A DNA stretch of 64,000 nucleotides from Anaerolineae bacterium (GCA_035529315.1 DATKWZ010000001.1:1-64000); one strand, 5' to 3'; numbered from the stretch's first letter, positions 8,943-18,338 are shown. Numbers and translations: made by a program. The notes: generated by a model from the letters alone, not told the origin.

Positions 8943-10232
8943 TTATTTAATTAGCGATGATAAGTCAAGAGCCTCTTTTGCTTCTCCAACAAGGTATAGA
9001 GAGCCCGCGATGCAAATCGCATCATTAACGGATGTTGTTTTAATTGCATGCTTAATGGCTTTGCCGACGTCAGGGATAATCTCTATATCCTGAATGATTT
9101 TCTTTGCTGCGGGAAATAATCTTTCCGGAGATAAAGCTCGATCAACCTTAGGGCGGGTTAATATTGCCTTGCTGCAAAGAGGGAGAAGGCAGGCAAGCAT
9201 TGCAGCATAAGGTTTGTCGTCCAGTATGCCTGTAACAAGTGTTATCTTCCGTTTAGCCAGATTTTCGGACATAAATTTTGCCAGATAACGGGTGGCGATT
9301 AAATTATGTGCTCCGTCAAGGAGGATGAGCGGAGAGGAGGAGACTATTTCCAGTCTTCCGGGCCATCTGTTTTGCGCAAGACCATCTTTGATATTCTGGA
9401 AGGAAAGGTTTGCTTTATTCTGGTTGAGTATTTCGCATGCGGCCAGGACAATGGCTGCATTGTCAATCTGGTAGCTGCCGAGCAGACCTGTGCGCATATT
9501 TCTCCATACTGTGTTAATACCAAAGTAGGAAAAGCTTTTATCTTTATTTCGCCTGATACGGAATTCATTGCCTAGGCGATAAAAAGGGGCGGATTGTTTT
9601 GCGGCCATCTTTTTTAACACCGAGATTGCTTTTTTTTGTTTTACGCCGGCAATAACAGGAACCGATTTTTTTATTATGCCCCCTTTTTCACCTGTTATTT
9701 GCGCTATGGTGCTTCCCAGATATTTTTTATGTTCAACAGATATATTGGATATTATAGAAATGACCGGTTTTATAATATTTGTTGCATCAAGCCTTCCTCC
9801 CATGCCTGTTTCTATGACAGCCCAGTCAACCTTTTGCCTGCTGAATTCATAAAAGGCCATTGCGGTTGTTAATTCAAAAAAGGTTGCTTCAAGGTCGTTT
9901 GGTATAACCTTATTTACAGCCTTATAAGATTCTACAACTTTTTTGTCTGAGACAGGGATGTTGTTTATGCGGATCCTTTCATTAAACTTTACAAGGTGAG
10001 GTGAAGTATACAGGCCGACTTTATATCCGGATAGTTGCAGAATTGAGGAAAGAGCAGAGGCGATTGATCCTTTTCCGTTTGTTCCGGCTACATGTATGCA
10101 TGAAAAACCATCCTGCGGATTATTTAGGCTTTTTAGAATGCCTGTGATGGTTGAAAGACCTAATTTTATCCCGAAATTTCCGAGGCTATTCATAGCCTTC
10201 ATGCAATTAATATAAGAATCTTTTAGATGCAT
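8943..10232 (-). CDS. folC: Bifunctional folylpolyglutamate / dihydrofolate synthase
   Basis: ATP-dependent ligase that adds glutamate to dihydropteroate and to reduced folates in one-carbon metabolism. At 429 residues it is full length for the Mur-ligase superfamily. It has the N-terminal NFGIKLGL segment, the P-loop AGTNGKGS (49-56), the YTSPHL motif and the DGAHN motif of the C-terminal domain. The first ATG (10232) gives the usual lead of about 15 residues before the NFGIKLGL segment, although no ribosome binding site is visible. It lies 8 nt after the rpsU terminator, so it may depend on read-through or a promoter hidden in that hairpin. Confidence 0.93.
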   Translation of the reverse strand: MHLKDSYINCMKAMNSLGNFGIKLGLSTITGILKSLNNPQDGFSCIHVAGTNGKGSIASALSSILQLSGYKVGLYTSPHLVKFNERIRINNIPVSDKKVVESYKAVNKVIPNDLEATFFELTTAMAFYEFSRQKVDWAVIETGMGGRLDATNIIKPVISIISNISVEHKKYLGSTIAQITGEKGGIIKKSVPVIAGVKQKKAISVLKKMAAKQSAPFYRLGNEFRIRRNKDKSFSYFGINTVWRNMRTGLLGSYQIDNAAIVLAACEILNQNKANLSFQNIKDGLAQNRWPGRLEIVSSSPLILLDGAHNLIATRYLAKFMSENLAKRKITLVTGILDDKPYAAMLACLLPLCSKAILTRPKVDRALSPERLFPAAKKIIQDIEIIPDVGKAIKHAIKTTSVNDAICIAGSLYLVGEAKEALDLSSLIK

Positions 10233-10237
10233 ATTAA

Positions 10238-10275
10238 TAAAAAAAACCCGGCAGAATTAATATTCATGCCGGGTT
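10238..10275 (-). terminator. Intrinsic terminator after rpsU
   Basis: On the minus strand a perfect 9-bp stem (AACCCGGCA / TGCCGGGTT) is followed by eight T residues. It ends the rpsU transcript about 22 nt past its stop and lies just before folC. Confidence 0.88.
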
Positions 10276-10296
10276 GATTTTCCATATAAATTTGTA

Positions 10297-10494
10297 TTAT
10301 CTATATCTCGAAGCTGTAATTCTTCGCCTTCTTAAGGCTTCACGCTGTTTACGACGTTTGTGCTCACTCGGCTTTTCATAGTTTTTTTTGAGTTTTAATC
10401 TTTTAAAAAGCCCGTCGTTTTGAATTTTTTTTTTCAAAATTCGCATAGCCTTTTCAATATCATTATCGAAAACTTTGACCTGAATTTCCTTCAA
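10297..10494 (-). CDS. rpsU: 30S ribosomal protein bS21
   Basis: Small basic protein of the 30S subunit near the anti-Shine-Dalgarno region. Sixty-five residues with the typical arginine-rich C-terminus (RKQREALRRRR). The frame opens with TTG at 10494, where the AGGAG sequence is only 1 nt away. A GGGGG further up gives an 8-nt spacing, so TTG can still be read, but the start is the least certain part of the call. It has its own terminator. Confidence 0.92.
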   Translation of the reverse strand: MKEIQVKVFDNDIEKAMRILKKKIQNDGLFKRLKLKKNYEKPSEHKRRKQREALRRRRITASRYR

Positions 10495-10531
10495 ACTCCT
10501 CGCCCCCTTCTTTCCATCAGATGATTTAAGA

Positions 10532-11479
10532 TGAGACCTTTGTAAAAAAGACCCTTAAATCATGAATATTTTTTGATGGTTATTAAACATTTAATTTTTT
10601 TGAATTAGATAATATAAATTAAAATATATCGTTAAGCAAGAAAAATATTTCCTGTAAACACAAAACATCAAACACAGGGCAAGAAATTGAAGAGTCTTCT
10701 CGCACGGTTAGGCTTGTTTTTACAGCTTTGAAACAAGCTCTGCAGTAACATTCCCTACGCTTGGTTTGCCGTCAAGCGTTATATATTTAATAGAGTCGTT
10801 TTTAGCGGCAAGATCTTTAAAATAGTAAGATGCTGCAAGTGTGCCGTTTTCGGTGTTATAGTAAATACCGTGTCGTTTGCTGATGGCGGTTTCATCCTGA
10901 TCGTCTGCTCTTTCGCTTAATCCACCTCCGCACACTCTGCATTTGTCTCCATCAGGTTTAATGGCATCAATATAAATGTTGTTTGGATGGTTGTTGTTAT
11001 TAACACAGAGCCTGCGGCCCATGATCCTGTTTTTGGCAATTTCGCGGTCAAGAATAATTTCTACGACAATATCGAGTTTCATATTTGCTTTTTTAAGAGA
11101 TTCGTCCAGCTTTATGGCCTGAGTTTTATTTCTCGGAAACCCGTCAAGAAGCCATCCGTTTTTGCAGTCATCCTTTTGCAGGCGGTCAAGTATCATGGGT
11201 ATGGTGATTTCATCAGGCACCAGATCTCCTCTGTCGATATATCCCTTGGCTTTTGTGCCAAGTTCTGTTCCACCTTTGATGTTTTCACGAAAAATAGCGC
11301 CTGATTCAATATGAGGAGTGTTGTATTTATCCTTTAAAATAGCTCCCTGAGTTCCCTTGCCGCTGCCGTTTGGCCCAAAAAACAAAATGTTCATCAAATT
11401 CTCCTTTCTCAATTATAATTAGGTTCTTTAAGATAGTTCGCTGATATTCTGATTTAATTTTTAATTTTCAAAGGTCTCA
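10532..11479. repeat. Inverted family-D ends flanking adk
   Basis: TGAGACCTTTG at 10532-10542 and its exact reverse complement CAAAGGTCTCA at 11469-11479 bracket adk. The same 11-12 bases form the tips of the family D element at 29645-29809. No D interior is visible beside adk, only the tips and A/T-rich flanks. Confidence 0.55.
10720..11394 (-). CDS. adk: Adenylate kinase with D. gigas-type metal LID
   Basis: Catalyses AMP + ATP to 2 ADP in the cytosol. The 224-residue protein has the P-loop GPNGSGKGT (7-15), the AMP-site DGFPR and a long LID. The LID holds Cys130, His136, Cys152 and Cys155, spaced C-x5-H-x15-C-x2-C. This is not the usual four-cysteine zinc LID. It matches the spacing described for the zinc/cobalt/iron-binding enzyme of Desulfovibrio gigas. 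ATG 11394 is chosen because AAAGGAG lies 6 nt upstream; an in-frame upstream start at 11412 has none. Confidence 0.95.
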   Translation of the reverse strand: MNILFFGPNGSGKGTQGAILKDKYNTPHIESGAIFRENIKGGTELGTKAKGYIDRGDLVPDEITIPMILDRLQKDDCKNGWLLDGFPRNKTQAIKLDESLKKANMKLDIVVEIILDREIAKNRIMGRRLCVNNNNHPNNIYIDAIKPDGDKCRVCGGGLSERADDQDETAISKRHGIYYNTENGTLAASYYFKDLAAKNDSIKYITLDGKPSVGNVTAELVSKL

Positions 11480-11562
11480 GATTCAGTTCGTCATCTTTAA
11501 CTTTACTATTAAAATAGCTATGTTTTGTCAAGAGTTGATGAATCTGATAAATTTAATTTTAT

Positions 11563-11845
11563 CAGAAATTTACAAACTCATTATAAGCTTGACTTGAGGC
11601 ATCGGACAATTAAATTTAAGAACGGCTGAAACTCGCGCATAAGTGACCCTAAAGAAAGAACTTAGAGCAATCCTTTCATAAAAAGCCAGGCTAAAGTCGG
11701 TATTATCCGACTCATAGAAAATTTTATTAAGTCGTCGTTCTTTCTTAACGCTCACTAATACGCTCAAACAGTCAGCTGTTTTAAATCTAAGTGTCCACCA
11801 CCTCAAGCTGCTAACAGGTTGTTTTTTTGAGTTTGTAAATTTCTG
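11563..11845. mobile_element. 283-bp MITE-like element with 18-bp perfect ends
   Basis: The outermost 18 bases, CAGAAATTTACAAACTCA at 11563-11580, are repeated as an exact inverted copy at 11828-11845. The interior contains one 78-codon open frame (11570-11806, minus strand) that begins MRWWTLRF and resembles nothing I know. No target duplication is evident. The right end stops two bases before the cca stop codon. Confidence 0.7.
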
Positions 11846-11847
11846 TT

Positions 11848-13224
11848 TTACAGGTTTGTCAAAAAATTTTTTACCAGGCCGAGGGCTTCCTGTTTGGTGT
11901 TGATTTTATCAGACAGCCTTTCTTCTTGAACAATCTTCAGTATTTTTTTAAATAAAGGCGAAGGTGTCAGGCCGAACTCATGAATCAGGTCGTAACCTGT
12001 TATAAGGGACGGCTTTGTTCTCCCCGGCATAAAATCCGAAAAAAAATCGTGGAGCATGGTTTTTGCAAATTCGATAAACGCCGCGTCCCTTACATTCTCT
12101 TTGTTACATTTTCCTTGAATATCGGCGATTGTATGAAGCAATAAAGCAGGGGCATTATCGCCACATTTTATAAAGAATCGTGTTATACTTTTTTTGGGCA
12201 GCATTTTTTTCTGATGAGATATAAAAAGAAATAACGATCTTATATGGTTGCGGACAATAAAATCTATATAATATCTTTCATTAGTTGAAAGTTTCAGCCT
12301 TTTGCTGATTTTGTTTGCCATATCGGCTCCCTTTTTACCGTGCCCGTAAAAATGAATATTGCCCTGGCTGTCGATGCTTTGCGCAACAGGCTTTCCTATA
12401 TCATGCAGAAGTATTGCGAATTTTAGAAGATATCCTTTGTTATTGTTAAGCTGGTTTATGTTTTGGTTATATATTTCAGGCATATACTCCGAATAATCAT
12501 TAAGGATTTTTTCAAGACAGCAAAAAGCCTTCATTGTATGGTCAAAAACATCATAAGAATGATACCTGTTTTGCATGCATCCTTTTAATGCGTGGAGTTC
12601 GGGGAAGATTTCACTAAGAAGTCCGGAGCTAGCCATTTGGGATAGATAGTAATATGCTTTATACGATCGGAGTATCTTGAAAAGTTCTGCCCTGACCCGT
12701 TCTCCGGCTGAGTTTTTAATAAGCCCTGCATCTTTTTTAATTGCGCAAACTGTTTGCGGATCGATTTTAAAATCAAGCAATGCACATATCCTGTATGCCC
12801 TTATCATTCGTATCGGATCCCTTATAAAGGCCTGTTTTGATACCATGCGAATTTTTTTGTCGGCAAGGTCCTGTATGCCGCCGAGCGGGTCGATAATTCT
12901 CCCTGAAGATAAAGAGTATGCTAAGGCATTGATTGTGAAATCTCTTTTATTAAGGTCATCTTCAATCGAGGCGTCATTTATTGATGAAATATCAAAAATT
13001 TTATTGCCTGAGACCACACGGATTATCATCCGCCCTGGTTTTCCCATCCTGACAATCCGGCCTGATGTTTTAGAGGCAATATTTTTTGCGAATTGTTCTG
13101 GATTTCCTAAAACAGCGATGTCATAATCAATTGGAGATAATCCTAAAAGAAGATCTCTGATTGAACCGCCGACAAGATATGCGTTTTTTGTTTTGGGAAT
13201 AATATTTGAATTGATTTGAATCAT
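11848..13224 (-). CDS. cca: tRNA nucleotidyltransferase / poly(A) polymerase family, HD type
   Basis: Adds or repairs 3' CCA (or only C or A residues) on tRNAs. The class II nucleotidyltransferase core is at the N-terminus: GGSIRD (19-24), the catalytic DYD (33-35) and the RDFTINAL motif near residue 94. An HD phosphohydrolase-like motif (LLHDIGKP) follows near residue 282. Length is 458 residues. Which base is added cannot be decided, and the tRNAs in this window already encode CCA. It is divergent from coaE. Confidence 0.9.
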   Translation of the reverse strand: MIQINSNIIPKTKNAYLVGGSIRDLLLGLSPIDYDIAVLGNPEQFAKNIASKTSGRIVRMGKPGRMIIRVVSGNKIFDISSINDASIEDDLNKRDFTINALAYSLSSGRIIDPLGGIQDLADKKIRMVSKQAFIRDPIRMIRAYRICALLDFKIDPQTVCAIKKDAGLIKNSAGERVRAELFKILRSYKAYYYLSQMASSGLLSEIFPELHALKGCMQNRYHSYDVFDHTMKAFCCLEKILNDYSEYMPEIYNQNINQLNNNKGYLLKFAILLHDIGKPVAQSIDSQGNIHFYGHGKKGADMANKISKRLKLSTNERYYIDFIVRNHIRSLFLFISHQKKMLPKKSITRFFIKCGDNAPALLLHTIADIQGKCNKENVRDAAFIEFAKTMLHDFFSDFMPGRTKPSLITGYDLIHEFGLTPSPLFKKILKIVQEERLSDKINTKQEALGLVKNFLTNL

Positions 13225-13305
13225 AAGCCTATTAAATTTAACATATCTTAAAATTTAATTTTTTTCAATGAGCCATAATAAACAAAAAAAATCGGGTAAA
13301 AATCT

Positions 13306-13926
13306 ATGCTTAAAATTGCCGTGACAGGCTGCGCCGGTTCCGGCAAAACATCTGTTTGCAACCGTTTTAAAGAGTTGGGTGTAAAGGTCATAAGCTCAGA
13401 CATCCTCGCAAGAGAAGCGGTTGCAGAGGGTTCGCCTGCTTATAATAAGGTTGTTAATTACTTCGGTAAAAAAGTGTTAACAGAGGATGGCGGTTTAAAT
13501 CGTCGAATGCTGCGCAGAATTATCATTAATGATAATTCTGCAAGAGAGTCTCTTGAGAGCTTTGTGCACCCTGAAATAATAAAACTGATGCATTCACAGA
13601 TGATTAAAGCAGAAAAGGATGGGAACCATGTTGTGCTGGTAGAGGTTCCGCTTCTTTTTGAGTTAGGCTTAGAGGGTTGCTTTAATGTGGTTATTGCTGT
13701 AATCGCAGGTCGTAAACTGCGTGTAAAAAGGCTTATGGATCGTGATGATGTTTCCCGCGAAGATGCCGAAGCCCTCTTGAACCATCAATTACCGGATGAA
13801 GATAAAGCAAGGCGGGCTGAATTTGTAATAAAAAATGACGGTTCATTCGCCCGGATGATACGATCTGTTGATCATCTTTACAAAGATCTGGTTCAAAAAT
13901 ATGTAAAAGAGTTTGAAAGTACTTGA
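13306..13926 (+). CDS. coaE: Dephospho-CoA kinase
   Basis: Last step of coenzyme A synthesis, phosphorylating the 3'-hydroxyl of dephospho-CoA. A 206-residue P-loop kinase with GCAGSGKTS (8-16), the SSDILAREAV segment and VEVPLLFE. Only a weak GGGT lies before ATG 13306. It precedes a repeat-rich gap and the rho operon on the same strand. Confidence 0.94.
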   Translation: MLKIAVTGCAGSGKTSVCNRFKELGVKVISSDILAREAVAEGSPAYNKVVNYFGKKVLTEDGGLNRRMLRRIIINDNSARESLESFVHPEIIKLMHSQMIKAEKDGNHVVLVEVPLLFELGLEGCFNVVIAVIAGRKLRVKRLMDRDDVSREDAEALLNHQLPDEDKARRAEFVIKNDGSFARMIRSVDHLYKDLVQKYVKEFEST

Positions 13927-14110
13927 CAAATACAAAATTATAATTTAGCCTTTTTAGAATTAAAGCAATTGAATTTGCTTGTTGGAGAGAATGCCTCAGT
14001 TAATTCCTTCAGTTAAGACCTTTGATTTACTCCCATTTTAAAGCCTTTGATAGATTCTGTTTGATTTTTGCATATGATATATAGAAGATTATATGTTGTG
14101 ATATTTAATT

Positions 14111-14473
14111 TGAGATCTTTGCAAAAAACCGTCTTTTGCCTAATTAGTGTTTTAGTAAAGCGTCTATGTCAGGCTCAAGTATAATTTTGAGCTTTCAAAT
14201 TTTAATTGTGAATGAAGAAGAAACTAGATTTTATGAATAACCCTGTAGCAAGCTAAAGTCCCGCTTTTGCGCGGGATTCGACCGCAAGGAAGTTGGCTGT
14301 TTTTAGATTTGCTCGCTAACCCCCTACCTCTGAAGCGGGACTACAGGGGATGCGCTCGCTATTGCGGTTCAAAATTTTCCATGTATTCCTCTGGTTATAC
14401 GATGGGCAGGAGCCCCTCCTTAAACAGAAAAAACAGAGCAGAAAAAATTGAGTATTTTTCAACGGTTTCAAAT
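14111..14473 (+). repeat. Family D repeat element (D2), interrupted by family A
   Basis: The left half (14111-14200: GAGATCTTTGCAAAA, CTTTTGCCTAATT, GTCAGGCTCAAG) and the right half (14380-14473: TGTATTCCTCTGGTTA, AAAATTGAGTATTTTTCAA) match the two halves of the complete copy at 29645-29809. The copy of family A at 14240-14371 lies between them. This accounts for most of the 582-bp gap before rho. Confidence 0.6.
14240..14371 (+). repeat. Dispersed repeat family A, copy A3
   Basis: Holds GACCGCAAGGAAGTTGGCTG, then TTTTTAGATTTGCTCGCTAA, and ends GCGCTCGCTATTGCGGTTCA. It is preceded by a CCCGCTTTTGCGCGGG hairpin. Confidence 0.8.
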
Positions 14474-14508
14474 AAGAAGGATAAAATATTTTGAGAGGTA
14501 ATGATTCG

Positions 14509-15756
14509 ATGAATGTAGTTAAACTAAAAGACAAGAAAATAAATGAACTTATGGAGATGGCAAAAAAATTTCAGATTGAGGGCGCTGCTGGAATGAGGAA
14601 GCAGGAACTTATTTTTGCATTACTTCAGGCACAGATTGAGAAAAACGGGCAGATATTTGGAGAAGGCACACTGGAGATACTGCCTGACGGTTTTGGATTT
14701 TTAAGAGCGCCTGATTACAACTATTTGCCGGGGCCTGATGACATATATGTATCTCCATCACAAATACGTCGATTCAATCTCAGGACCGGCGATACCATAT
14801 CAGGGCAGATCCGCCAGCCCAAGGAAACCGAGCGGTATTTCGCATTATTAAAGGTCGAGGCCGTTAATTATGAAGATCCGGAAAAGGCCAGGGATAAAAT
14901 ACTTTTTGACAACCTGACCCCGCTTTATCCGGACAGGAAGATGAATCTTGAAAACTCTTTCGATAATTATTCTATGCGTATTATGGACCTTATGACTCCA
15001 ATCGGGTTTGGCCAGAGAGGGCTGATCGTTTCGCCGCCCAGATCAGGGAAAACAATGCTGCTGCAAAATATTGCAAACAGCATTATAGCGAGTCACAAAG
15101 ATATTATTCCGTTTGTGCTCCTTATTGATGAACGGCCCGAAGAGGTTACCGATATGGCGAGATCGGTAGATGCTGAAGTTATCAGCTCAACCTTTGATGA
15201 ACCTGCTGAAAGACATGTCCAGGTTGCTGAAATGGTTATTGAAAAAGCAAAAAGATTAGTAGAACATAAAAAAAATGTGGTTATCCTTCTTGACAGCATA
15301 ACCAGGCTGGCGCGGGCTTATAATTCCGTTATGCCGCCAAGCGGGAAGATCCTGTCAGGCGGGGTTGATTCAAATGCGCTTCAGCGTCCCAAACGTTTTT
15401 TTGGGGCTGCCAGAAACATTGAGGAGGGCGGAAGCCTGACTATTATTGCAACTGCTTTAATTGATACAGGAAGTCGCATGGACGAAGTTATTTTTGAAGA
15501 ATTCAAGGGCACTGGAAACCTGGAGCTTGTATTAGATCGCAGACTTTCCGACAAACGGCTGTTCCCTGCGATTGACATCAAGAAATCGGGCACACGGAAA
15601 GAAGAATTACTTCTTGATAAGGAAACACTTGCCCGCGTATGGATATTGAGAAAAGTTCTTTCTTCATTAAATCCTGTTGACAGTTTGGAGTTTTTGCTTG
15701 AAAAAATGAGCGGAACAAAGGATAATAAATCATTTTTGGCTGCTATGAATGCATAA
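14509..15756 (+). CDS. rho: Transcription termination factor Rho
   Basis: Hexameric RNA helicase that releases RNA polymerase. A 415-residue protein of standard length. It has a Rho_N domain, the cold-shock-like RNA site DGFGFLR, the P-loop PPRSGKT near residue 180, the Walker [11 protein letters not shown] and the later Q/R loops. ATG 14509 is preferred over the TTG at 14491 because GAGAGGT lies 9 nt upstream. It is followed by rpmE after 27 nt. Confidence 0.97.
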   Translation: MNVVKLKDKKINELMEMAKKFQIEGAAGMRKQELIFALLQAQIEKNGQIFGEGTLEILPDGFGFLRAPDYNYLPGPDDIYVSPSQIRRFNLRTGDTISGQIRQPKETERYFALLKVEAVNYEDPEKARDKILFDNLTPLYPDRKMNLENSFDNYSMRIMDLMTPIGFGQRGLIVSPPRSGKTMLLQNIANSIIASHKDIIPFVLLIDERPEEVTDMARSVDAEVISSTFDEPAERHVQVAEMVIEKAKRLVEHKKNVVILLDSITRLARAYNSVMPPSGKILSGGVDSNALQRPKRFFGAARNIEEGGSLTIIATALIDTGSRMDEVIFEEFKGTGNLELVLDRRLSDKRLFPAIDIKKSGTRKEELLLDKETLARVWILRKVLSSLNPVDSLEFLLEKMSGTKDNKSFLAAMNA

Positions 15757-15783
15757 AATTAACAAACAGGGGGTTTAGAAAAC

Positions 15784-16002
15784 ATGAAAGCCGGGATTCA
15801 TCCTGAATATTATGAAACATCAATAAAGTGTGCGTGCGGAAATGTCATCGAGGTTGGTTCTACCAAAGAGGATATTCGAGTTGAAATCTGTTCAAAATGC
15901 CACCCTTTTTTTACAGGCAAACAAAAGCTCATAGATACAGCCGGTCGAATTGAGCGTTTCCGCAAAAAATATGAAAAATTTCAGAACAATCAAAAAAAAT
16001 AG
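15784..16002 (+). CDS. rpmE: 50S ribosomal protein bL31, zinc form
   Basis: Seventy-two residues with the zinc ligands of the C+ type (CAC at 16-18 and CSKC at 36-39). It binds between the subunits in the central protuberance. AGGGGG precedes the ATG. It lies 27 nt after rho, the usual partner in this phylum. An 18-bp inverted repeat shortly downstream may end the transcript. Confidence 0.96.
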   Translation: MKAGIHPEYYETSIKCACGNVIEVGSTKEDIRVEICSKCHPFFTGKQKLIDTAGRIERFRKKYEKFQNNQKK

Positions 16003-16035
16003 CTTTTTCCTGTATACTTTATATTAGAAAGTCAC

Positions 16036-16092
16036 ACCACGAGGGACACGAAGATAGACATTAGTTAAGAACTTCTTCGTGTCCCTCGTGGT
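16036..16092. repeat. Family C inverted repeat, copy C1
   Basis: An exact 18-bp inverted pair, ACCACGAGGGACACGAAG at 16036-16053 and its complement at 16075-16092, with a 21-nt loop. A related but less perfect copy is at 24340-24401. It could fold as a strong hairpin after rpmE, though there is no T-run. Confidence 0.8.
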
Positions 16093-16104
16093 TTAATTTA
16101 AGAT

Positions 16105-16248
16105 TCCCTGTAGCACAAGCTACAGGGTTCTTCGACTGTAAGGAATTTGGCTATTTTTAGATTCGCTCGCTAACTCCTCAGCTCCGCTGGGAAGCGATCT
16201 CCGCTTTGCTCCTACAAGCTACGTGGAATGGGCTCGCTATCGCGGTTC
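16105..16248 (+). repeat. Dispersed repeat family A, copy A4
   Basis: Starts with a 9-bp hairpin (CCCTGTAGC / GCTACAGGG), then GACTGTAAGGAATTTGGCTA and TTTTTAGATTCGCTCGCTAA, and ends GGGCTCGCTATCGCGGTTCA. It ends 40 bp before prfA and makes the prfA frame look longer than the gene is. Confidence 0.8.
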
Positions 16249-16288
16249 ACTTTGTTTTGTTCCTGTATGGGGATATGTAGTTAAAATT

Positions 16289-17374
16289 ATGTTTAATAAA
16301 TTAAAAGGGGTTGAAGAACGCTTTGTAAAGCTTGAAAAACTTTTAAGCGATCCCGAGATATTGCAGGATCGGGATGCATACCAGAAATATAGCAGGGAGC
16401 ATTCTGATTTAAACAAGATTATAAGGGTTTTCAGGTTGTATAAGCATACATTGACGGATCTCGACGACAGCATGGAGCTGTTAAGGGATGGAGACTCTGA
16501 TATAAAGGATATGGCCAGTGATGAGGTTGATGCCCTTACACTTAAAAAGGAAGATTATGAGGATGAGCTAACAAGGCTGCTTATTCCCACCGATCCTCTT
16601 GACGAGAAAAATGTTATCATCGAAATACGGGCAGGCACAGGCGGTGAAGAAGCGGGTCTTTTTGCGGCCGATCTTTTCAGGATGTACAACAGGTATGCTG
16701 AAAACAGAAACTGGAAAGTGGAGATCATGAACCATCACACAACAGGTGTCGGCGGTTTAAAAGAGATTGTTGCGATGATTCATGGCAAAGGGGCATACAG
16801 TCGTTTTAAATATGAAAGCGGCACTCATCGCGTTCAGCGCGTTCCAACAACAGAGGCTCAGGGAAGGATACATACATCTGCCGTTACTGTTGCGGTCCTG
16901 CCGGAAGCAGAGGATATTGAAGTTAACATTGATCCTGCTGATATTAGGGTTGATGTGTTCCGGTCGTCCGGCCCGGGAGGCCAATCGGTCAATACAACCG
17001 ATTCTGCAGTACGCATTACGCATCTTTCCACCGGGTTGGTGGTTACATGTCAGGATGAGAAATCACAGCTAAAAAACAAAATCAAGGCGATGAAGGTACT
17101 CAGGGCGCGTCTTCTTGACAATATCACCAAAGAACAGGATGAACAAAGATCAGAAGATCGGAAAAGCCAGATAGGCAGTGGAGATCGGAGCCAAAGAATC
17201 AGGACTTATAACTTTCCCCAGGGAAGGGTTACTGATCACCGTATCGGGCTGACATTATACAAACTGGAAAATATTTTGCAGGGTGATATAGACAAAATAA
17301 TAGACGAGCTTTCAACATTTTATCAGAGTCAGGCTTTACAGCATGCAGAATCAATTGAAGACCAGCGCCAATGA
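16289..17374 (+). CDS. prfA: Peptide chain release factor 1
   Basis: Reads UAA and UAG and hydrolyses peptidyl-tRNA. A 361-residue protein with the tripeptide PTT in RVPTTEAQG (PxT marks RF1 rather than RF2) and the GGQ motif at 230-232. The start is ATG 16289, which gives the normal [12 protein letters not shown] beginning. The extra open frame upstream is repeat A4. It overlaps prmC, its modifying enzyme, by 32 bp. Confidence 0.96.
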   Translation: MFNKLKGVEERFVKLEKLLSDPEILQDRDAYQKYSREHSDLNKIIRVFRLYKHTLTDLDDSMELLRDGDSDIKDMASDEVDALTLKKEDYEDELTRLLIPTDPLDEKNVIIEIRAGTGGEEAGLFAADLFRMYNRYAENRNWKVEIMNHHTTGVGGLKEIVAMIHGKGAYSRFKYESGTHRVQRVPTTEAQGRIHTSAVTVAVLPEAEDIEVNIDPADIRVDVFRSSGPGGQSVNTTDSAVRITHLSTGLVVTCQDEKSQLKNKIKAMKVLRARLLDNITKEQDEQRSEDRKSQIGSGDRSQRIRTYNFPQGRVTDHRIGLTLYKLENILQGDIDKIIDELSTFYQSQALQHAESIEDQRQ

Positions 17375-18260
17375 ATGGACCATACTTAACATCCTTAAGT
17401 GGACCGCTTCCTATTTTCAAACCCACGACATAGACAGCCCAAGGTCTGCAGCCGAAATACTTCTTGCGCATACCTTAAAATTAAACAGAATAGAACTGTA
17501 TATGCGTTATGATCAGCCGCTTTCAGAAAAAGAGCTTGCGCTTTTTAAGGCTTTGATAAAAAGGAGGATAGCCAGAGAGCCCATTGCTTATATTGTGGGG
17601 GTTAAGGAGTTCTGGTTGATGGATATTGCTGTTACAAAGGATGTTCTTATCCCCCGCCCCGAGACCGAACATCTTGTTGAGGCAGCGCTTTCTCTTTTGC
17701 CAATAAGTTCAGCGCCTGATTCTTGCAACATCCCAAAACGTATTTTAGAGCTTGGCACAGGTTCCGGAGCAATAATTTGCGCTCTTGCATTGCATCGCCC
17801 TGAGCATATTTTTATTGCTTCAGATCGTTCAATTAAGGCTGTTGAACTGGCCGTAAAGAATGCAACACATCATAATCTTAATAAAAAAATCATGTTTTTT
17901 TCAGGTGATTGGTTTATGTCGTTAAATGAGGATACTCATCTGTTTGATATGATAATATCAAATCCGCCATATATTAATACCCGGCTTATCAATAAGCTTC
18001 AGCCTGAAATCTCTATGTATGAACCAGTCATGGCTCTTGACGGAGGTAAGGACGGACTTTGCTGGCTCAGGCATATTATAAGCGGCGCGCATATCTATCT
18101 TAAGCCCGGAGGCAGTCTTTTGTTGGAGATAGGTCATGACCAGAAAGAGGATGTCAGCAGGATTGTCAATTCCTGTGGTCATTATGAACAGGTCGTGTTC
18201 ACAAAAGACTACAGCGGATACTATCGTGTGGTTCATATGAAAAGGTCGATTAATTGCTGA
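17343..18260 (+). CDS. prmC: Release factor glutamine methyltransferase
   Basis: Methylates the glutamine of the GGQ motif of RF1 and RF2 with SAM. A 305-residue protein with a helical N-terminal domain, motif [10 protein letters not shown] and the catalytic NPPY at 207-210. The ATG lies inside prfA, so translation of the two is probably coupled. Confidence 0.95.
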   Translation: MQNQLKTSANEWTILNILKWTASYFQTHDIDSPRSAAEILLAHTLKLNRIELYMRYDQPLSEKELALFKALIKRRIAREPIAYIVGVKEFWLMDIAVTKDVLIPRPETEHLVEAALSLLPISSAPDSCNIPKRILELGTGSGAIICALALHRPEHIFIASDRSIKAVELAVKNATHHNLNKKIMFFSGDWFMSLNEDTHLFDMIISNPPYINTRLINKLQPEISMYEPVMALDGGKDGLCWLRHIISGAHIYLKPGGSLLLEIGHDQKEDVSRIVNSCGHYEQVVFTKDYSGYYRVVHMKRSINC

Positions 18261-18309
18261 TAGACTTTTTACGAAATTCTCAAATTTATATTGCGAAGTT
18301 TATTTAAGT

Positions 18310-18338
18310 TTGATACAAAAAATAGTTTAAAATAATTC
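18310..18338 (+). promoter_or_regulatory. Possible sigma-70 promoter of rpsB-tsf-pyrH
   Basis: TTGATA at 18310-18315 and TAATTC at 18333-18338 with a 17-bp spacer, in an A/T-rich gap. The leader before rpsB is about 90 nt, long enough for S2 autoregulation, but I did not identify that RNA motif. Confidence 0.4.

Noticed and set aside
13920-13950. TTGACA followed by TATAAT at the coaE end
   Set aside because: The spacing is only about 10-11 bp, too short for a sigma-70 promoter.
16223-16288. 22-codon N-terminal extension of RF1
   Set aside because: The bases belong to repeat A4 and the standard RF1 start is ATG 16289.
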